This document shows positions 7,915 through 17,782 of a stretch of 49,986 nucleotides of DNA, one piece after another. Every line of letters starts with the position of its first letter. Within the stretch, counting starts at the first letter, position 1. Below the pieces are notes generated by a model. That model saw nothing but the letters and a program-made list of their open reading frames with translations, did not search any database and was not told where the DNA came from. This DNA comes from an uncultured Pseudomonadota bacterium (GTDB taxonomy: Bacteria; Myxococcota_A; Bradymonadia; Bradymonadales; Bradymonadaceae). Both the position numbers and the translations under genes were made by a program. The DNA is taken from positions 1 to 49,986 of the forward strand of contig CATLTV010000011.1 in NCBI GenBank assembly GCA_950059285.1, given 5' to 3'.

Positions 7915-10740
7915 TCACTGACAGTACCCCACATCATTAATCAGAGGCGCGCACTCAAATCCCCCGGGACAGGTGCTCTGCTCAAACACCGAGGAAGAAC
8001 TCCCTCCTGCATACTCACACAACCTCAGACAAAATGGAGCGCCTCCGTCGATCACGCACACTGAGTCCTCTCCACACGATTCCCCCGGCCTACTACACGA
8101 CTGGAATGGCTGCACATCCTCCACCACAGCCGCACAATGACCCACATCTGCACTCCAGGGAAAATTCACCAGACAAGTCTCGCCCATGCCACACCGACGC
8201 GATGTCCTCACCTCATCAAAGGGATCACAATACGCACGACACACAGGTGCGTTACCATCTCCGAAATATGAGGAGAGCAATGTCGACACCAGATCTGTCT
8301 GCGCATTCCTTGCGTACAAACACTCCAGCCCCGCCTCACAATCCACACCTGGACACTGCTCTCCCTCCTGAATCAACCCCGAGGCACTACACACCGAGGG
8401 CAATGACTCCACCACAGGAGCAGCATCACCCGATGCTGCTGTGTCCTCCACCAGGATCGCGGCGGGCTTACAGGTCTGCAATCCAGCCGGGCAACTTACA
8501 TCCTCATAAGCATCACCTGGCTCACAAAGTTGCCCACACTGACCAATATCAATGCTCTCTGCATCGATCGCCTGACACACCTCCCCCTCATTACACACCA
8601 GTGAACTCCCCTCCTCAATCCCACACAATCGCGAACACACACCTCGTGGTAACCCTGATGCTACACCAGGATCTCCCCCACCATACTCCAGACAATACAA
8701 TCCAGAACCACACTCATTCACACTCCCAAGTGGTGAACAACGATCCCCCTCACGACCAGGTCCCTCAGGCTGACATACACTCCTGAAACCAAGCAAACCA
8801 GGCAACCTCACAGGATAACACCCCATGCCATCACCCTGACATACATCCTCCTTGTCAGAGCCATAATCATCAGCATCCCTGCATGACTCCTGACAATAAC
8901 CAAACGCGCCATTACCCAGATCATTACACAACATCCTCGGAGGTGGTGGGAGTTCTTCAGGGCGAGCCTCCAACACTCGCCTCAACACCTGAACATCCCA
9001 CGCATCATCCGCATCCTGCGTTCCCGTCAAATACCAAGACCACTCCCCTGCATCACCAGGGTTCAGATCAACATCCAGGACTTCCTCGCCATAACGCACC
9101 ACCAGTTTTGCGAACACAGCAGGCCGCTCCACCATCAATACATCGCCCAAAAACACCTGCCCCAGATCACTTAGAACATCCCCCTGCTCATTCTCAATGC
9201 TCACCTGCACAACGCTCACATCGCTCACCAGATGCCACAGGTAAATCCCACGATTATTCTCCTCACGAGATACGTCGCGTCGACTCAACCTCACAACATC
9301 CGCACTCCCCACAGCAGCTGCACCGATCACAACCTCCTGAACCTGATCTCTCGATACGCTCACCGTGATGTCGGCCAGAGGAGCCTCATATGAGGGCGCC
9401 CCTTCCGCATAAAACTCCAACAGATGCGTTCCTGGCGACAACACAAAATAGGAATCCGTGGAAGTCGCCACCTGACCTGCACCCAAAGACGCAATCCATG
9501 GCTCCTCACCACGATCAAGATACACATCATACGCACCCACTCCATCACCAAGCTGCGCATGCACCACACGCACATAACCTTGCGCACGATCCTCTGGCTG
9601 AGGACATGTCTCATCCCTCAACAACTGATCCCTCTCACCTACCTGCGCAGAAGGACCATCAGGAGCAACCGTGACATTACACAGGGGGAAACACCTCCCG
9701 CCTCCGCCAGCAACCTCTACACAGGAGCTCCCCTCAACACACTGCCACTCCCCTGGATTACACGCCTCAAAAGGCTCCACATCACCCGCAGGTACGCAAT
9801 ACCCTCGCTCACCATCAAGAGGCAAACATTTGCTCTGCTCACCACACTCCCCTTGAGAAAATGGCGTACACACTTGCCCGCAAAAACCCACACCACCTGC
9901 GACAAAGTCGTCCTCCGCAAACAAACACTCTTCCCCCTCTGCATCACACGCAAACGCATCGCTCTGATCACAGGCACGCTTACATTCGCCCTGCACACAC
10001 GCAAGACCCACCCCACACGTACCGCTCAGGTCCTCGGCCAACAGCCCATCAATAAAGGGGTCACAACGATCCCCTTCACCTCGCTCACCAGCAGAAAAAC
10101 AGAACCGTGTCCCATCAGGTAACTCCTGACATGTCGCCCCTCGAGGATAGTCTGCCGTTCCACCATACTTGCTCTCGCACGTATCCAGACCACTCAAGAA
10201 ACCCTCACACTCCGAAGGCTGACAGGCGGCGGCCTGACACACGCCATCACGACACAATTGCCCATCTCCACAGTCACTTGTGGTCGTGCAGAGAGAACCA
10301 CCAAGGCCACTCAAGATAAAACATGCCTCCCCATCAGGACAGCTCCCATCCGCAGCACATGGGTTGGAACACACCGCAGGATCTCCCGTGGTAAACCCAT
10401 CCCAATCAAGACAGTAAAAATCACCCGACACAGGCGTCATTACATCACATGTCTGCCCAGCCTGCTCACACGTATCCACGCCTGAAATACACTCCCCAAG
10501 CTGGCAAATTTCACCATCTCCACACCCTGGAATACACACCACATCCGTAAGACCAAGACACACACCCTCCACACAACGCTCTGTGCTCCTACAAGGCACG
10601 TCTGGACACATCCCCACAACTTCGGAGTTTTCCCCGCCGCCACAACCTCCGCACCCCATGCTCCACAGCGTCATGAAACACAACACACACAGCCCGACTA
10701 TACGCGCCAACCCCATTCCTGTCTCTTTACTGTGTTGCAT
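7915..10740 (-). CDS. Large Cys-rich lipoprotein with a DUF4397-like domain
   Basis: 941 aa from the ATG at 10740, where AGGGAG lies 4 bases upstream; in-frame ATGs at 10776, 10767 and 10755 are alternatives. The lipobox is LWSMGC, followed by GGCGGGE. Most of the chain consists of Cys modules such as CQPSECEGF and CVEGSSCVEV. Around residues 365-460 (YVRVVHAQLGDGVGAYDVYL, then SPGTHLLEFYAEG) the Cys spacing stops and the sequence resembles DUF4397, a beta-sandwich domain of secreted bacterial proteins. A second Cys-poor stretch with LYLWHLVSD-type strands may be another copy. The role is unknown; it is likely exported and lipid-anchored. Confidence 0.78.
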   Translation of the reverse strand: MQHSKETGMGLARIVGLCVLCFMTLWSMGCGGCGGGENSEVVGMCPDVPCRSTERCVEGVCLGLTDVVCIPGCGDGEICQLGECISGVDTCEQAGQTCDVMTPVSGDFYCLDWDGFTTGDPAVCSNPCAADGSCPDGEACFILSGLGGSLCTTTSDCGDGQLCRDGVCQAAACQPSECEGFLSGLDTCESKYGGTADYPRGATCQELPDGTRFCFSAGERGEGDRCDPFIDGLLAEDLSGTCGVGLACVQGECKRACDQSDAFACDAEGEECLFAEDDFVAGGVGFCGQVCTPFSQGECGEQSKCLPLDGERGYCVPAGDVEPFEACNPGEWQCVEGSSCVEVAGGGGRCFPLCNVTVAPDGPSAQVGERDQLLRDETCPQPEDRAQGYVRVVHAQLGDGVGAYDVYLDRGEEPWIASLGAGQVATSTDSYFVLSPGTHLLEFYAEGAPSYEAPLADITVSVSRDQVQEVVIGAAAVGSADVVRLSRRDVSREENNRGIYLWHLVSDVSVVQVSIENEQGDVLSDLGQVFLGDVLMVERPAVFAKLVVRYGEEVLDVDLNPGDAGEWSWYLTGTQDADDAWDVQVLRRVLEARPEELPPPPRMLCNDLGNGAFGYCQESCRDADDYGSDKEDVCQGDGMGCYPVRLPGLLGFRSVCQPEGPGREGDRCSPLGSVNECGSGLYCLEYGGGDPGVASGLPRGVCSRLCGIEEGSSLVCNEGEVCQAIDAESIDIGQCGQLCEPGDAYEDVSCPAGLQTCKPAAILVEDTAASGDAAPVVESLPSVCSASGLIQEGEQCPGVDCEAGLECLYARNAQTDLVSTLLSSYFGDGNAPVCRAYCDPFDEVRTSRRCGMGETCLVNFPWSADVGHCAAVVEDVQPFQSCSRPGESCGEDSVCVIDGGAPFCLRLCEYAGGSSSSVFEQSTCPGGFECAPLINDVGYCQ

Positions 10741-10827
10741 CAAGCTCCCTGTCATTGCGTTCCTCATCGTCAACATATCATGTCATGGTCCACCGCAGAG
10801 CATAGTCACTCCACAGGCGTGATGCAA

Positions 10828-10893
10828 TGAATGGAAAGAAAAAAGGGGCGCCAGATGACTAGTCATCTGGCGCCCCTTTTTTCTTTCCATTCA
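10828..10893. terminator. Loopless 66-bp perfect palindrome
   Basis: Two 33-bp arms meet at the centre ACTAGT with no mismatch. The ends are A-rich then T-rich (GGAAAGAAAAAAGGGGCGCC and its complement). It lies past the stop of the 841-aa lipoprotein gene, so it should terminate that transcript on the minus strand. A smaller hairpin (AGCAATTAG-aaca-CTAATTGCT, 10895-10916) lies between it and the stop codon. Confidence 0.8.
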
Positions 10894-10922
10894 AGCAATT
10901 AGAACACTAATTGCTCCCTCTA

Positions 10923-13448
10923 CTAGTCACGGTCACGGCAGATGCCGAACTCACCGATGAAGTAGCTAGGAATATCTGTGGAACCAAGCTGGTCACAGCT
11001 CTTGCCTTCGGAACAACCAAGGCTTGTGGCCGGGTTACAAAGCTCGAAGCACTCTGCAATAGGTGCACATGTCAAGCCATCGTTGTTAGGCACAGTGTCA
11101 TTCAAGGAGCAGAAGGAACTGTCATCACACATGCGGCCAACTTCGCTACATGCTTCAGGGTTGTTACCAATACCCTTCTCTGTCTTCTTGGTACAAATAC
11201 CTGCGAAGGTGTTTGGCTCCTGGACAGGAAGCACTGGAGTACATGCATAGCCTTCGCCACAGTCAGTCTGACCAGCGCCAAGGAATGGACGACAAAGCCT
11301 CTTACAGCTTGATGTCTCATCACCCTGCTTGCTCACGAAGGAGTCAATGGTGACTTCAAAGGTGCTCTCAGGCACTGCAATGTCACGAGCACACAATGTA
11401 CCAGCGGCACAAGCAAAGTCGTCTGTTGGTGAGGTCAGACCCTGTGCACACTCTTCATTCTCAGGGATGCTACCTGAAGCGCTACAGTAGTAGTTGTAGT
11501 CTTCATGTGGGTAACATGTCTGCATGTTTGTAGGACAGCTGCTGTCGAAGAACTCACCAGGTGCGTTTGGAGTACAGGGCAAGTGACACTCGCCAAGACC
11601 TGCGATGTCTTCTGAGCGGAAGCATACTTCCTCTCCCTGACAACCAGCAAGGTTGGTGTTCTCCTCAAAGCCTTCCATGGTGCAGTAAGAACGACATACG
11701 CCGCTGCCATCGCTGGCTTCATCACAGAAGAGACCTTTGCCACAACCATCATCATCTGCACAGGTGTCACCCAGAGAGCCCGCTCCCACAGGGAAACACA
11801 CAGCGGTGTCCTCCGTGAAAATGGAGCAATCGTCGCCGCTTTCTGTACAGGCGTCTCCACCAAAGTCAGCGTAGCCATCACAACGCTGGAAGCAGACACC
11901 AGTACCTGGGCGAGTAGCACCTGTGGTGCCCTGCTCAAGATCGTAGCAGTAGCCGTTACCCATACAGGTTTCGTTCGCTGCTTCCTGGTTGCTTGCTGTA
12001 GGATCACACTGAGGAGTACAACGCGCACCAAGACCGAAGTTCAAGCACACTGTGCCGTTAGGACAGCTCTGGTCGCTCTGACATTCGCCGTACACCTCTG
12101 ATGTACCAGGAGCACCCAGAAGATCTGTACAGTAACCATCTTCAGAGGTCACTGCGAAGCACTTCTTGCCTGTAGGACAAGCATCGTCCTCGGAGACAAA
12201 TGGCTCACAACGGTGACCACAGACGCCCACGGAGTTGAACTCACGTGTGGAATCAAGGCCAATACAGCTCTCGCCATTATCTGTGTCACACTGAGCATCG
12301 TTGGTACATGGCTGCTCACAGACACCCTCAACACCGTCCTGACGGAGGTCGAAGAGCCCGATGTCTGTCATGCAGGTCAAACCAGGAGCACAACGTGGTG
12401 CAACCTGACCAAGTCCTCCAGCCTGCTGCAAACAGCCTGCATCACCACGCTGCAATGTACCCGCAGCCTGACAGAAGAAGCCGTTATCCTCACTGAGGAT
12501 GGTACCAAACACAGCGCCACGAGACACACTTACGATGTCTTCAACCACGCGTGGGTTACAGTTTGCTCCATTGGGGAAGCGGCTAGGGTTTGCTTCTGCA
12601 ATCGCATCACAGGTCTCCTGACCAATGACGGGGTTCTCACACTCACTACGACGACATGCCTCTCGGCCCTCGTCGTCAGTGTCACAGATAGATCCCTGAG
12701 GACAGCTTATGGATTCAAAGTACGCCAAACCTGCAACATCTGTGAACCCACCAGCCCCATCAGGCTCTGCACTAAGCGCACACACGTCCTCTGAGCGACA
12801 GGACTCATAACAGAATGTACCCTCATCACCAAAGAACTGCGCACAGACATAACCATCTGCAATAGGAAGATCAGGATCACACTCGAGCCCAACTTCACCA
12901 CACTGCACAGTTTGAGGTGCACAACGACCAATACGACAGATCTCACCAGAGTCACAGTCGCTGTTGCTCAGACACCCTGTACACACACCACCATCACAGG
13001 TGAGGCCAGCATCACAATCGTCCGAAGTGCTACACTCAGGCACACACTTCAATGGACCATCACCAGCTTCTCCGCTTGCTTCACAAAGGAAGTTGTCAGG
13101 GCAGTCTGATGTGCGTGCGCACTCATCAGGTACAGCTGCACATGTGTTGGTATCCGTGTCACAAAACTCGACGCCGACATTACAGTCTGCGTTTTTGCGA
13201 CATCCCTCTTCACACTTACCAGCGCTACAGATCTCTCCCGCAGCTGTACACTCCGAGTCATCCTCACAGAGGTCATCTGTAATAATAATAATTGGAGCGG
13301 TTTCACACTGGTTACTGTCACCACATACAAGACCTGACTCGCAGTCCGAGTCCACTGTACATTCATCATCTCCACAAGCGCTTAATCCCATTCCGAACAT
13401 AAGCGCGAGCCCAATTGAGCATGCCGCTCTGAGCGATAACCTTGACAT
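10923..13448 (-). CDS. Large Cys-rich lipoprotein, Dickkopf/EGF-like modules
   Basis: 841 aa starting MSRLSLRAAC. GGAGAACGAAAG before the ATG at 13448 decides this start over an upstream in-frame codon at 13502. The lipobox is GLSACG. The first 200 residues carry close repeats with the pattern C-x5-D-C-x5-C-x5-C (DSDCESGLVCGDSNQC, CLSNSDCDSGEICRIGRC). The remainder has longer Cys modules with CVPAGD/CFPVG-like ends, similar in style to the 941-aa neighbour, which suggests paralogy. No catalytic motif is seen. It is probably a surface-anchored adhesive or structural protein (inference only). Confidence 0.8.
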   Translation of the reverse strand: MSRLSLRAACSIGLALMFGMGLSACGDDECTVDSDCESGLVCGDSNQCETAPIIIITDDLCEDDSECTAAGEICSAGKCEEGCRKNADCNVGVEFCDTDTNTCAAVPDECARTSDCPDNFLCEASGEAGDGPLKCVPECSTSDDCDAGLTCDGGVCTGCLSNSDCDSGEICRIGRCAPQTVQCGEVGLECDPDLPIADGYVCAQFFGDEGTFCYESCRSEDVCALSAEPDGAGGFTDVAGLAYFESISCPQGSICDTDDEGREACRRSECENPVIGQETCDAIAEANPSRFPNGANCNPRVVEDIVSVSRGAVFGTILSEDNGFFCQAAGTLQRGDAGCLQQAGGLGQVAPRCAPGLTCMTDIGLFDLRQDGVEGVCEQPCTNDAQCDTDNGESCIGLDSTREFNSVGVCGHRCEPFVSEDDACPTGKKCFAVTSEDGYCTDLLGAPGTSEVYGECQSDQSCPNGTVCLNFGLGARCTPQCDPTASNQEAANETCMGNGYCYDLEQGTTGATRPGTGVCFQRCDGYADFGGDACTESGDDCSIFTEDTAVCFPVGAGSLGDTCADDDGCGKGLFCDEASDGSGVCRSYCTMEGFEENTNLAGCQGEEVCFRSEDIAGLGECHLPCTPNAPGEFFDSSCPTNMQTCYPHEDYNYYCSASGSIPENEECAQGLTSPTDDFACAAGTLCARDIAVPESTFEVTIDSFVSKQGDETSSCKRLCRPFLGAGQTDCGEGYACTPVLPVQEPNTFAGICTKKTEKGIGNNPEACSEVGRMCDDSSFCSLNDTVPNNDGLTCAPIAECFELCNPATSLGCSEGKSCDQLGSTDIPSYFIGEFGICRDRD

Positions 13449-14002
13449 CTTTCGTTCTCCTTCCTTCTTTACATCTATCAACACACCAACACTGTTATCC
13501 AAAGCATCAGCATATTCTAAACTGGTTTAACAACTACACTTCTAGCCCTTTCATCAAAGCTATCGTTCAATAAGGTGTGCGTTGTCTAACACGCCAACAT
13601 GCCTGCATGCACGGATAATACCAGCACATGGTGTGCAGAACATTTTTATTCTCAGCAGAACCTCACACATCATCATCTGGCTCACCTGTCATGTTCACTG
13701 GTAAACACTCAAAAACACGACCCACCCACAACGCAAAAAACCCAGTACAATAAAACACTTGGGCGTACACTCTTGCGCTTAAGCAGCATCACGTTCAAAT
13801 GGTGATTGATGGTAACTTCTACTGTTCAACTCAAAAGTTCAACACTAGCCAAAGTCTACCATGCATCCTTTGACTGACAGCGCAACCTAGTGAAAAGCCA
13901 TTGATGTGTCAATCAGAATGCCGTACACGTGACTACATCGATGATTGCTTGTCCATGTGGCAAAAGAACTTACCCCACAACCTCCCTCCCCCAAGGCCCC
14001 TC
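13449..14002. other. Divergent intergenic region
   Basis: About 550 bases between the divergent Cys-rich lipoprotein gene and the ferredoxin gene. It should hold both promoters. Short frames here lack a ribosome site or coding character, and I see no clear repeat. Confidence 0.45.
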
Positions 14003-14299
14003 ATGAAAAACATCCTACAGATTCAAGACAAGTCCTACACATTCACACCTCCAACCTCCTTGATTGACCTCCTTGAAGACACCTCCCCTGCACACACACC
14101 TATCCCCTTTGGCTGCTACGCTGGCCACTGCGCGGCATGCATGGTCACCGTCACCGAAGGCGTCGAACTCCTCTCCGAAATCACACCATTTGAACGCTAT
14201 ACGCTCTCACAACAGGAGCTTGATCAGCACATTCGCCTTGCGTGTCAGCTCTCTCTGGTATCTACTGGAACCGTCTCGATGCACCCCACATACTCCTGA
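14003..14299 (+). CDS. 2Fe-2S ferredoxin
   Basis: 98 aa from the ATG at 14003 (AAGG 7 bases upstream), a typical plant-type ferredoxin length. The cluster ligands are visible as GCYAGHCAACMV (Cys38, Cys43, Cys46) and a fourth Cys at about residue 81 in RLACQLS. This is the C-x4-C-x2-C...C pattern. It is a soluble single-electron carrier; the partner is not obvious. An in-frame upstream ATG at 13901 would add 34 residues with no similarity to ferredoxins. The stop lies 9 bases before the next gene, an HD phosphohydrolase, so the two are probably co-transcribed. Confidence 0.88.
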   Translation: MKNILQIQDKSYTFTPPTSLIDLLEDTSPAHTPIPFGCYAGHCAACMVTVTEGVELLSEITPFERYTLSQQELDQHIRLACQLSLVSTGTVSMHPTYS

Positions 14300-14308
14300 T
14301 CAACCCGT

Positions 14309-15715
14309 GTGAAGCCGATGCCAACCTTACCCCCAGAGTTTGATCACCCGACGCATACACTGCGCATCCCCGAGTTGCGTAACGTCTCATTGACGTCCAG
14401 AGTGCTCCAGATCGTCGACCACCCCGCATTCCAACGCCTGCGTACAATTCGACAACTTGGCCCCACTCACCTCGTCTACCCAGGTGCTGTACATACTCGC
14501 TTTGAACACAGCCTTGGCGTCTACCAGAGCACGCACCAACTCCTGAGTCATATCCTCCACCTCCCACAACTTGACTCACTCAAGGAACAGGACATCCTCT
14601 CCATCCTCGCGGCCGCACTCCTCCACGACATCGGCCACTACCCCTTTGCCCACAGCCTCGAAGCACTCCACCTCAAGGGCAAAGACACCCCTCGTCATGA
14701 AGATGTCGGCGCTCAAATCATTCGCGGCCAACTCTCCTCCCTTCATGGCAAAAAGTCCATCGCCTCGATCCTCAAAAAAGAATGGAAGGTCGACCCAGAG
14801 CGCGTCATCACACTCTGCACAGGAAAGCTCCCCAAAAACGCAGGAAAAACTGACAAGATCTTGCGCTCCATTATCTCCGGCGCCATTGACGCTGATAAAA
14901 TGGATTACCTTGAACGTGATTCACACCACATGGGCGTGCCCTACGGTCGCAACTACGACAGACAACGCCTCCTTCAAAGCTTTACACTCAACAAAAACGA
15001 GGACGCTCTGGCCATCCTCGCTCGTGGCAAGGTCAGCGCAGAGATGTTCGTTTTTGCACGCTACACCATGTTCAGTGAAGCCTACTGGCACCACACCGTC
15101 CGCGCGGCAAGCGCCATGGTCGAATCCGCACTCGCTGCATTCTACAGTCGCTCCTCGCTGGAGCCCCACGAACTCCTCCCCATCCTCCTCTCCAAACATG
15201 ATGATGAGTTCCTCTCCTGGCTCCTTGAACAAAGCCCGGAAAACTCCGCCACCACTTTCCTCATCTCTGGCATGACACGCTGGAACCGCAACCTCTACAA
15301 GCGCGTCCTCACCCTGAGCCGTGTCTACCTCGAGGAAGAAAAACAACGCGCCTATGATATCGTCTACTCCATGGACTCCTCCGAGATCTTCGCGCTCACC
15401 GATCGCCTGCGTGTCGCGCTTGGCATGGCCCTGCGCGTCCCACTCCACCCCGCAGCCCTGATCCTTGACACACCTCCTCGTGATAAAGATAAACTTGATC
15501 ACATCGAGCTGGTCTACCCCGATGCGAGCGGACAACAACACTACCCCCTCCATCAACTCTCAAGAATCGTTGCGGGTGTTCAAAATGACTTTGTCCATGT
15601 CGTAAAAAAAATCCGCCTCTTTGCCGAGCCCAAACTCGCGCTCATGCTCAAGGCCCTGCCCAACTCCGAAGAGATCATCCTTCGTGAGATCCTACAGTCC
15701 AATACTCACTCCTGA
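14309..15715 (+). CDS. HD-domain phosphohydrolase, YdhJ/SAMHD1-like
   Basis: 468 aa with a GTG start at 14309; an ATG three codons later is an alternative. Metal ligands of the HD fold are visible: HTRFEHSLGV, LLHDIGHYPFAHS (the HD pair), and the family-specific stretch ISGAIDADKMDYLERDS. Proteins with this arrangement hydrolyse dNTPs or related nucleotides, but many members have no proven substrate. It follows the ferredoxin gene closely, and the next gene begins 13 bases after its stop, suggesting a three-gene operon. Confidence 0.88.
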   Translation: MKPMPTLPPEFDHPTHTLRIPELRNVSLTSRVLQIVDHPAFQRLRTIRQLGPTHLVYPGAVHTRFEHSLGVYQSTHQLLSHILHLPQLDSLKEQDILSILAAALLHDIGHYPFAHSLEALHLKGKDTPRHEDVGAQIIRGQLSSLHGKKSIASILKKEWKVDPERVITLCTGKLPKNAGKTDKILRSIISGAIDADKMDYLERDSHHMGVPYGRNYDRQRLLQSFTLNKNEDALAILARGKVSAEMFVFARYTMFSEAYWHHTVRAASAMVESALAAFYSRSSLEPHELLPILLSKHDDEFLSWLLEQSPENSATTFLISGMTRWNRNLYKRVLTLSRVYLEEEKQRAYDIVYSMDSSEIFALTDRLRVALGMALRVPLHPAALILDTPPRDKDKLDHIELVYPDASGQQHYPLHQLSRIVAGVQNDFVHVVKKIRLFAEPKLALMLKALPNSEEIILREILQSNTHS

Positions 15716-15728
15716 ACCCGTTATCATC

Positions 15729-16937
15729 ATGATGCCGAATATGCGCCACGTGCTCCCTCTATCCATCCTGCTCTTGCTTACAAGCTGCACAACCCCCAAC
15801 ACAAAGACAACCTCTCCCACAGAGTGCCCCGACCCAAACACACAACTCGAGGTAACCTCCGATCAAGACACCACAGAAGCAGCACAAAAAAACACCCTCA
15901 AAAACTACACCAACACCATTGATAAACCCCTCTCATTCACTTCAAAAGGGCTCACGTTCAATGCCACGCTCACACTCCCTGCGACATCATCCAAATCACC
16001 TTCAAAATTTCCAGGCGTCCTCATTCTTCAAGACTGGGGAAAACCATCTCAACTTGGCACAACACGCGGCTCCCTTGGTTATCAACTCCCCGTAGAAGTC
16101 CAGGTCTATCAATCCCTTGCACAGGAGCTCGCTCAGCTTGGCTTCGCTGTACTTCGCTACGATAAGCGCAACTGCATTCAAGACACACAGAACACATGCA
16201 CCTACCCTCGTGAAGCGCTTGAACCACACCTGAACACACTCGCGAACACACTCACAGAAGACGCCAACAACGCGCTTGAAACACTTCGCCAACAACCCGA
16301 GGTCTCAACAGCACGCATCGCGATCATTGGCCACGGACAGGGCGCAGAAATCGCCGCCGCGCTGACAACCTCATCATCTCATCCTCCCGCAGCTCTCGTC
16401 CTGCTCGCCCCCAGCATGTTCCCCATCCACAAGATCGCGAGCTATCAAACCGATTATTCGCTTGATACATCCGAACAACAGCTCGCACGACAATCCGCAG
16501 GCTCCACCGCCGATCTCATCCAACAACAGATCAACATGCTCAAGAATGAACAGGTGGAACACAAATCCCTCGCCCTTGCACTCTCCGAAGAAAAGCCCGT
16601 CCTGAAGTCCGCATTTGGACTCCCCCTGAATACCTGGAAAGGTTTTGCGGTCCTCCACGCCAACGCCATGACCGCTCTCTCGCGCAAAGACCTGCCTCAA
16701 ACACTCGCTCTGCTCGGTGCCCTTGATGCCGATCTCCCCGACTCCAACGAGCGCATCCTCACTGACGTTGTGCACAAAAACCCCCGCGCACGTATGGAGA
16801 TCCTCTCGGACACCACACATGACATGATCATCATTCAGGACGATCCCGAGGACGACTCCCCCACGCCCCCTTCTCTTCACCCCGATCTCGCAGGGCTCAT
16901 CAGCACATTCCTTTACTCTGCACTCACTGCCCCGTAA
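15729..16937 (+). CDS. Alpha/beta-hydrolase-fold lipoprotein lacking the nucleophile Ser
   Basis: 402 aa. Of three nearby ATGs (15729, 15732, 15741) the first is taken. The signal peptide ends in the lipobox LLTSC (Cys20). The fold is recognisable: FPGVLILQDWG (strand before the oxyanion hole), GFAVLRYDKRNC, the elbow IIGHGQGAE, an Asp in LLGALDADLP and a His in DTTHDMII. In dienelactone-hydrolase or S9-type relatives the elbow reads GHSxG. Here residue 203 is Gly (codon GGA), so a normal Ser-His-Asp reaction is not possible. It may be a binding pseudoenzyme. Its 3' end overlaps the convergent gene by 14 bases. Confidence 0.8.
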   Translation: MMPNMRHVLPLSILLLLTSCTTPNTKTTSPTECPDPNTQLEVTSDQDTTEAAQKNTLKNYTNTIDKPLSFTSKGLTFNATLTLPATSSKSPSKFPGVLILQDWGKPSQLGTTRGSLGYQLPVEVQVYQSLAQELAQLGFAVLRYDKRNCIQDTQNTCTYPREALEPHLNTLANTLTEDANNALETLRQQPEVSTARIAIIGHGQGAEIAAALTTSSSHPPAALVLLAPSMFPIHKIASYQTDYSLDTSEQQLARQSAGSTADLIQQQINMLKNEQVEHKSLALALSEEKPVLKSAFGLPLNTWKGFAVLHANAMTALSRKDLPQTLALLGALDADLPDSNERILTDVVHKNPRARMEILSDTTHDMIIIQDDPEDDSPTPPSLHPDLAGLISTFLYSALTAP

Positions 16938-17517
16938 TCAGGACCGTCAACGCCTCTTGCATCAACTCCTCATCACCAAGAGCTAACCCCTGTGACAATA
17001 AACGCACAGCCTCGGCGCGTACATCACCTGGCAAATCTCTTCGCCTGATCGCGTCAAGCATCACATCAGCGATCACACCACCACCACGAGAAGACACAGG
17101 TGATGCCTTGCTCGACGCAGATGAAGTTTTTGGGGATTGCCTTGCCTGCTTTGGTGCAGCAACAGCTTTGACTGGCACAGGAGCAGGTGTGACGGGTGCA
17201 GGCTTGACCTCCAACTTCGCCACCAGATCAAACTCGGACGCATCAACATCATAAGGGGTGCCATACGGATATTTGGCAGCTTCAACATCTGCAACCAACC
17301 CCGTCAATGGCGGTTCAAAACGTGCAGCCCTTTTACCGCTCGCAAGCTTCTCTTCCAATAATTCCATCGGGTCCTGCGCATCACGCGCACTTGCTGTGCC
17401 CCATAACCCTTGCTGGCGTTCAACCTCCGAAAGTTGATCCTGCGTAGCCACACGGCTCGCCATCCTGATCGCTTCTTTCATCGCCTTCAGAGGCTCCACA
17501 TCTACACCAACACTCAT
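16924..17517 (-). CDS. Hypothetical protein with Pro/Ala-rich middle
   Basis: 197 aa from the ATG at 17517 (weak AGG 7 bases upstream). The longer open frame up to 17706 runs into an inverted repeat and looks non-coding. The N-terminal part is polar and helical (KAMKEAIRMASRVATQDQL). The middle is a Pro/Ala/Val/Lys linker (residues about 105-145). The C-terminus is a short helical bundle (IADVMLDAIRRRDLPGD, EAVRLLSQGLALGDEELM). No signal peptide and no family recognised. It overlaps the 3' end of the hydrolase-like gene on the other strand. Confidence 0.65.
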   Translation of the reverse strand: MSVGVDVEPLKAMKEAIRMASRVATQDQLSEVERQQGLWGTASARDAQDPMELLEEKLASGKRAARFEPPLTGLVADVEAAKYPYGTPYDVDASEFDLVAKLEVKPAPVTPAPVPVKAVAAPKQARQSPKTSSASSKASPVSSRGGGVIADVMLDAIRRRDLPGDVRAEAVRLLSQGLALGDEELMQEALTVLITGQ

Positions 17518-17670
17518 ATATAACCTGCTACAAGATAAAGAATAACACTCAAAAACATCGCTGCAATCACAGCACCCGAAGACACCACACAGTGAGATTG
17601 CTCCATGTGCACAAGAAGCCCCTGTCGGCACCACCTCGTGGACACCGACCATAAACACAACTCCCCCTGA

Positions 17671-17715
17671 CTCAAAAGAATGAATTTTCTCGGAATGAAA
17701 ATTCATTCTTTTGAG
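17671..17715. repeat. 19-bp inverted repeat upstream of tRNA-Leu
   Basis: CTCAAAAGAATGAATTTTC and its exact complement flank a 7-base spacer (TCGGAAT). It lies directly before the putative tRNA-Leu -35 box, so it could be an operator or an upstream terminator isolating the tRNA promoter. Confidence 0.65.
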
Positions 17716-17744
17716 TTGACATCACACGGGGCATGCTCTAATTA
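17716..17744 (+). promoter_or_regulatory. Candidate sigma-70 promoter of tRNA-Leu
   Basis: TTGACA at 17716-17721 with an AT-rich -10 about 17 bases on (TAATTA; overlapping TCTAAT is the alternative). The tRNA begins about 40 bases downstream. Confidence 0.55.
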
Positions 17745-17782
17745 CTTTCACTCCACAACGGAGCAGTTCTTAACTGCCTTGT

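Noticed and set aside
7072-10319. Many long plus-strand frames opposite the Cys-rich lipoprotein genes
   Set aside because: They are His/Thr/Pro-rich mirror images of the Cys/Asp/Gly-rich coding strand, with no ribosome sites or domains.
13599-13805. Plus-strand frame of 68 codons upstream of the ferredoxin gene
   Set aside because: No Shine-Dalgarno, low-complexity His/Thr/Ser content, and position in a divergent promoter region.
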